From positions 1 to 64,000 of the forward strand of contig NZ_JAGHMH010000021.1 in assembly GCF_017741935.1 (NCBI RefSeq): DNA of 64,000 nt. Direction: 5' to 3'. The translations under genes were made by a program, and so were the position numbers. Shown one piece after another: positions 63,001 to 64,000 of this stretch. This stretch comes from Rhizobium sp. 16-449-1b. Its GTDB lineage: Bacteria; Pseudomonadota; Alphaproteobacteria; Rhizobiales; Rhizobiaceae. Positions within the stretch are counted from its first letter, which is position 1. The number at the start of each line of letters is the position of its first letter. The notes beneath the pieces were generated by a model. The model was not told where the DNA came from. It saw nothing but the letters and a program-made list of their open reading frames with translations, and searched no databases.

Positions 63001-64000
63001 TCCGTCGCATCGCCGATATCGGCAACCGCCGTCGGCGTCGTGTTGCCGGGGATCGACACGGCGATGTTGAAGGTCTCGTTGGTGGCAAGACCGCCTGTAT
63101 CGGTGGCGGTGACCCGCACGCTTAGCGTGCCGGCTGCCGTCGGCGTGCCGCTGAAGGTCCGCGTTGCGGCATTGAAGCTCAGCCAGGACGGCAGTGCCGA
63201 ACCATCGGCCAGCGTCGAGTTGTAGGTCAGCGTGTCGCCGGTATCGACATCGGTGAAGGTGTTGGCCGGCAGCGCCAGCGAGAAGGCTGTGCCGACAGTG
63301 GCGTTCTGCGCCGCCGTCTGTGCCGCCAGAACCGGGGCGTCGTTGGCGCCATGGATGGTGATGGTCAGCGTCGAGGAGGCTGTGACGCCGGCCGTATCGC
63401 GCATCGTGTAGTTGAAGACTTCACTCAGCGTGTTGGTCGACAGCCGCAAGGCCTGAACCGCCGCGTTGCTCTCGTTGATCGTGTAAGTGTAGGTACCGGC
63501 AGCATTCAGGACCAGGCTGCCATAGGTGCCATTGAGGGCCGAACCGAGGGTGCCTGCCGTCGATCCGAAGCTGACAGCCGTCACAGTCTTGGTGTCGCCG
63601 CTGTCGGGATCGGTATCGTTGGTCAGCACGTTGCCAGTGGCTGCAACGCCGCCGGAGCCATTGGCCACCCCGCCCTTCTCCGTCGCGTCTCCAGTATCCG
63701 CAACCGCCGTCGGAGCCGTGTTCGCAGGCGCGGAGCCGGCATTGAACATCACGTCGACCCAGTAGTTCTCCGCCTGGAACGTGGCGGTCGGGAACAGGCT
63801 ACCGGTACCATAGCGATAAACGCCGTTGTTGCTCGCAGGCGCGGTCAGCGGCCCGCTGATCACATCGGATGTGAAGTAATTGGTTGTCGAAGAATAGCGG
63901 CCGGTATCGGTGTGGTAGGACGCCGTGTAGATCTGGCCGGGCGTTATAGTGATTGGAGTGGTGAAGTAAGCCGTCTGCCAGCCACTCGCCGTTTCACCCG
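60006..64000 (-). CDS. Giant repetitive surface/secreted protein (DUF4082, VCBS and Ig-like repeats), N-terminus off window
   Basis: The reading frame stays open to the right edge, so at least 1330 C-terminal residues are present and the start lies outside. The visible order, N to C, is a DUF4082-like module, two VCBS-plus-Ig-like pairs, a second DUF4082-like module, two further pairs, and a third DUF4082-like module ending FKPLAA. VCBS modules carry VLTNDTDPDSGDTKTV and HGANDAPVLAAQ; the Ig-like (He_PIG/cadherin-like) modules carry SWLSFNAATRTFSGTPTAAG. Such proteins are large adhesins or type I secreted surface proteins that bind calcium or sugars. No C-terminal RTX nonapeptides are seen. 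DNA repeats with an exact 1860-bp period underlie the protein repeats. Confidence 0.88.
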   Translation of the reverse strand, partial: GETASGWQTAYFTTPITITPGQIYTASYHTDTGRYSSTTNYFTSDVISGPLTAPASNNGVYRYGTGSLFPTATFQAENYWVDVMFNAGSAPANTAPTAVADTGDATEKGGVANGSGGVAATGNVLTNDTDPDSGDTKTVTAVSFGSTAGTLGSALNGTYGSLVLNAAGTYTYTINESNAAVQALRLSTNTLSEVFNYTMRDTAGVTASSTLTITIHGANDAPVLAAQTAAQNATVGTAFSLALPANTFTDVDTGDTLTYNSTLADGSALPSWLSFNAATRTFSGTPTAAGTLSVRVTATDTGGLATNETFNIAVSIPGNTTPTAVADIGDATEKGGVANGSGGVAATGNVLTNDTDPDSGDTKTVSAVSFGTTAGTLGSALNGTYGSLVLNAAGTYTYTINESNAAVQALRLSTNTLSEVFNYTMRDTAGATASSTLTITIHGANDAPVLAAQTAAQNATVGTAFSLVLPANTFTDVDTGDTLTYSSTLADGSALPSWLSFNAATRTFSGTPTAAGTTSVRVTATDLGGLATSETFNITATTAPTTYSLFTAANTPAQTNLNDGSQLELGVKFQSNVAGTITGIKFYRSANDNGQNVVDLWSSTGTKLATATYSSTTGSGWQTVNFGTAVSISANTTYIASYHTTGTYVATNNYFTNAVTSGPLTAMSNATAGGNGVYAYGGSATSGIFPNATYGSSNYWVDVVFSNGSAPANTAPTAVADTGDATEKGGVANGSGGLAATGNVLTNDTDPDSGDTKTVTAVSFGSTAGTLGSTLNGTYGSLVLSAAGAYTYTINESSAAVQALRLSTNTLSEVFNYTMRDTAGATASSTLTITIHGANDAPVLAAQTAAQSATVGTAFSLALPANTFTDVDTGDTLTYSSTLADGSALPSWLSFNAATRTFSGTPTAAGTLSVRVTATDLGGLATNETFNIAVSIPGNTTPTAVADTGDATEKGGIANGSGGVAATGNVLTNDTDPDSGDTKTVSAVRFGTTAGTLGTALNGTYGSLVLNAAGTYTYTINESSAAVQALRLSTNTLSEVFNYTMRDTAGATASSTLTITIHGANDAPVLAAQTAAQNATVGTAFSLALPANTFTDVDTGDTLTYSSTLADGSALPSWLSFNAATRTFSGTPTAAGTTSVRVTATDLGGLATSETFNITATAAPTTYSLFTAANTPAQTNLNDGSQLELGVKFQSNVAGTITGIKFYRSANDNGQNVVDLWSSTGTKLATATYSSTTGSGWQTVNFGTAVSISANTTYIASYHTTGTYVATDGYFTNSVSNGPLTAMSSALAGGNGVYAYGGTATSGIFPNSTYDSANYWADVVFKPLAA
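60031..63750. repeat. 1860-bp direct repeats (two complete units)
   Basis: The landmark ACGTCGGCCC/ACGTCCACCC/ACGTCGACCC occurs at 60031, 61891 and 63751, exactly 1860 bp (620 codons) apart, so two full units are in register without net indels. Each unit contains a DUF4082-like part and two subunits offset by 678 bp (226 codons), e.g. GGTGGCAAGACCGCCAAG at 60543 and 61221. Repeats lie entirely within the coding frame. Confidence 0.88.
60196..60514. repeat. 319-bp block identical to 62056-62374
   Basis: Reading both copies base by base, 60196-60514 and 62056-62374 are identical, including third codon positions. Flanking positions 60195/62055 and 60515/62375 differ. Other parts of the 1860-bp unit have scattered substitutions, so this part appears homogenised more recently. 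Confidence 0.8.

Noticed and set aside
60006..64000. CRISPR-like or mobile repeats
   Set aside because: Repeats are long, in frame and coding (226- and 620-codon periods) with no short regular spacers, so they are protein-domain repeats.

Overview
The window looks like a chromosome or large replicon of an alphaproteobacterium in the Rhizobiaceae (Rhizobium/Agrobacterium-like). The evidence is high GC, a complete erythritol-catabolism locus of the rhizobial/Brucella type, small DUF982 and DUF1127 proteins, an Omp25/31-like barrel, and many solute ABC transporters. About 55 genes are supported. I see no tRNA, rRNA, CRISPR array or intact insertion sequence. The only mobile-element trace is a pair of 15-bp repeats at the left edge.

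Layout. (1) 139-7372: a uronate operon on the minus strand (aldehyde dehydrogenase, sugar-binding protein, permease, single-domain ATPase, KduI, KduD, KdgF-like cupin), divergent from a GntR/FCD regulator. (2) 7578-16101: an iron-siderophore island with an AraC regulator, a TonB-dependent receptor, a four-gene binding-protein/FecCD/ATPase transporter, a siderophore-interacting reductase and a DUF1127 peptide. (3) 16288-17265: a Tat-exported alpha/beta hydrolase. (4) 17489-33396: the erythritol region. eryA-eryB-eryC-eryD-eryH(tpiA2)-eryI(rpiB) run on the minus strand. A DUF2291 protein and an ABC transporter (eryEFG) run on the plus strand, followed by a DeoR regulator and a second kinase/dehydrogenase pair that parallels EryA/EryB. 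(5) 33409-42486: mixed genes, including a GAF-GGDEF-EAL protein, DUF982, nitroreductase, LysR, glutathionyl-hydroquinone reductase, esterase, RibD-like reductase, cupin and amidohydrolase. (6) 42604-48747: a Pot-type polyamine transporter followed by an HDAC-like acetylpolyamine deacetylase and a beta-lactamase/NylB-fold hydrolase. (7) 50915-57698: a HutC-like repressor divergent from a polar amino-acid ABC transporter, a histidine-ammonia-lyase homologue and a sarcosine-oxidase-like flavoenzyme. (8) 57695-64000: YkgJ-type cysteine-cluster protein, cold-shock protein, CobW GTPase, and the 3' part of a giant repetitive surface protein running off the right edge.

The most unusual signal is in region 7. 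The HAL-family lyase has lost exactly the three residues (Ala-Ser-Gly) that form the MIO electrophile in this family, and it has Leu in place of the catalytic Tyr280, while the other active-site landmarks remain. It sits with a dedicated importer, an N-methyl-amino-acid-type oxidase and a HutC-like repressor, and no other hut genes are visible. I read this as a candidate pathway for a modified (perhaps N-methylated) histidine-like compound through MIO-independent elimination. The second kinase/dehydrogenase/DeoR set attached to the erythritol locus is the next best candidate for an undescribed polyol pathway.
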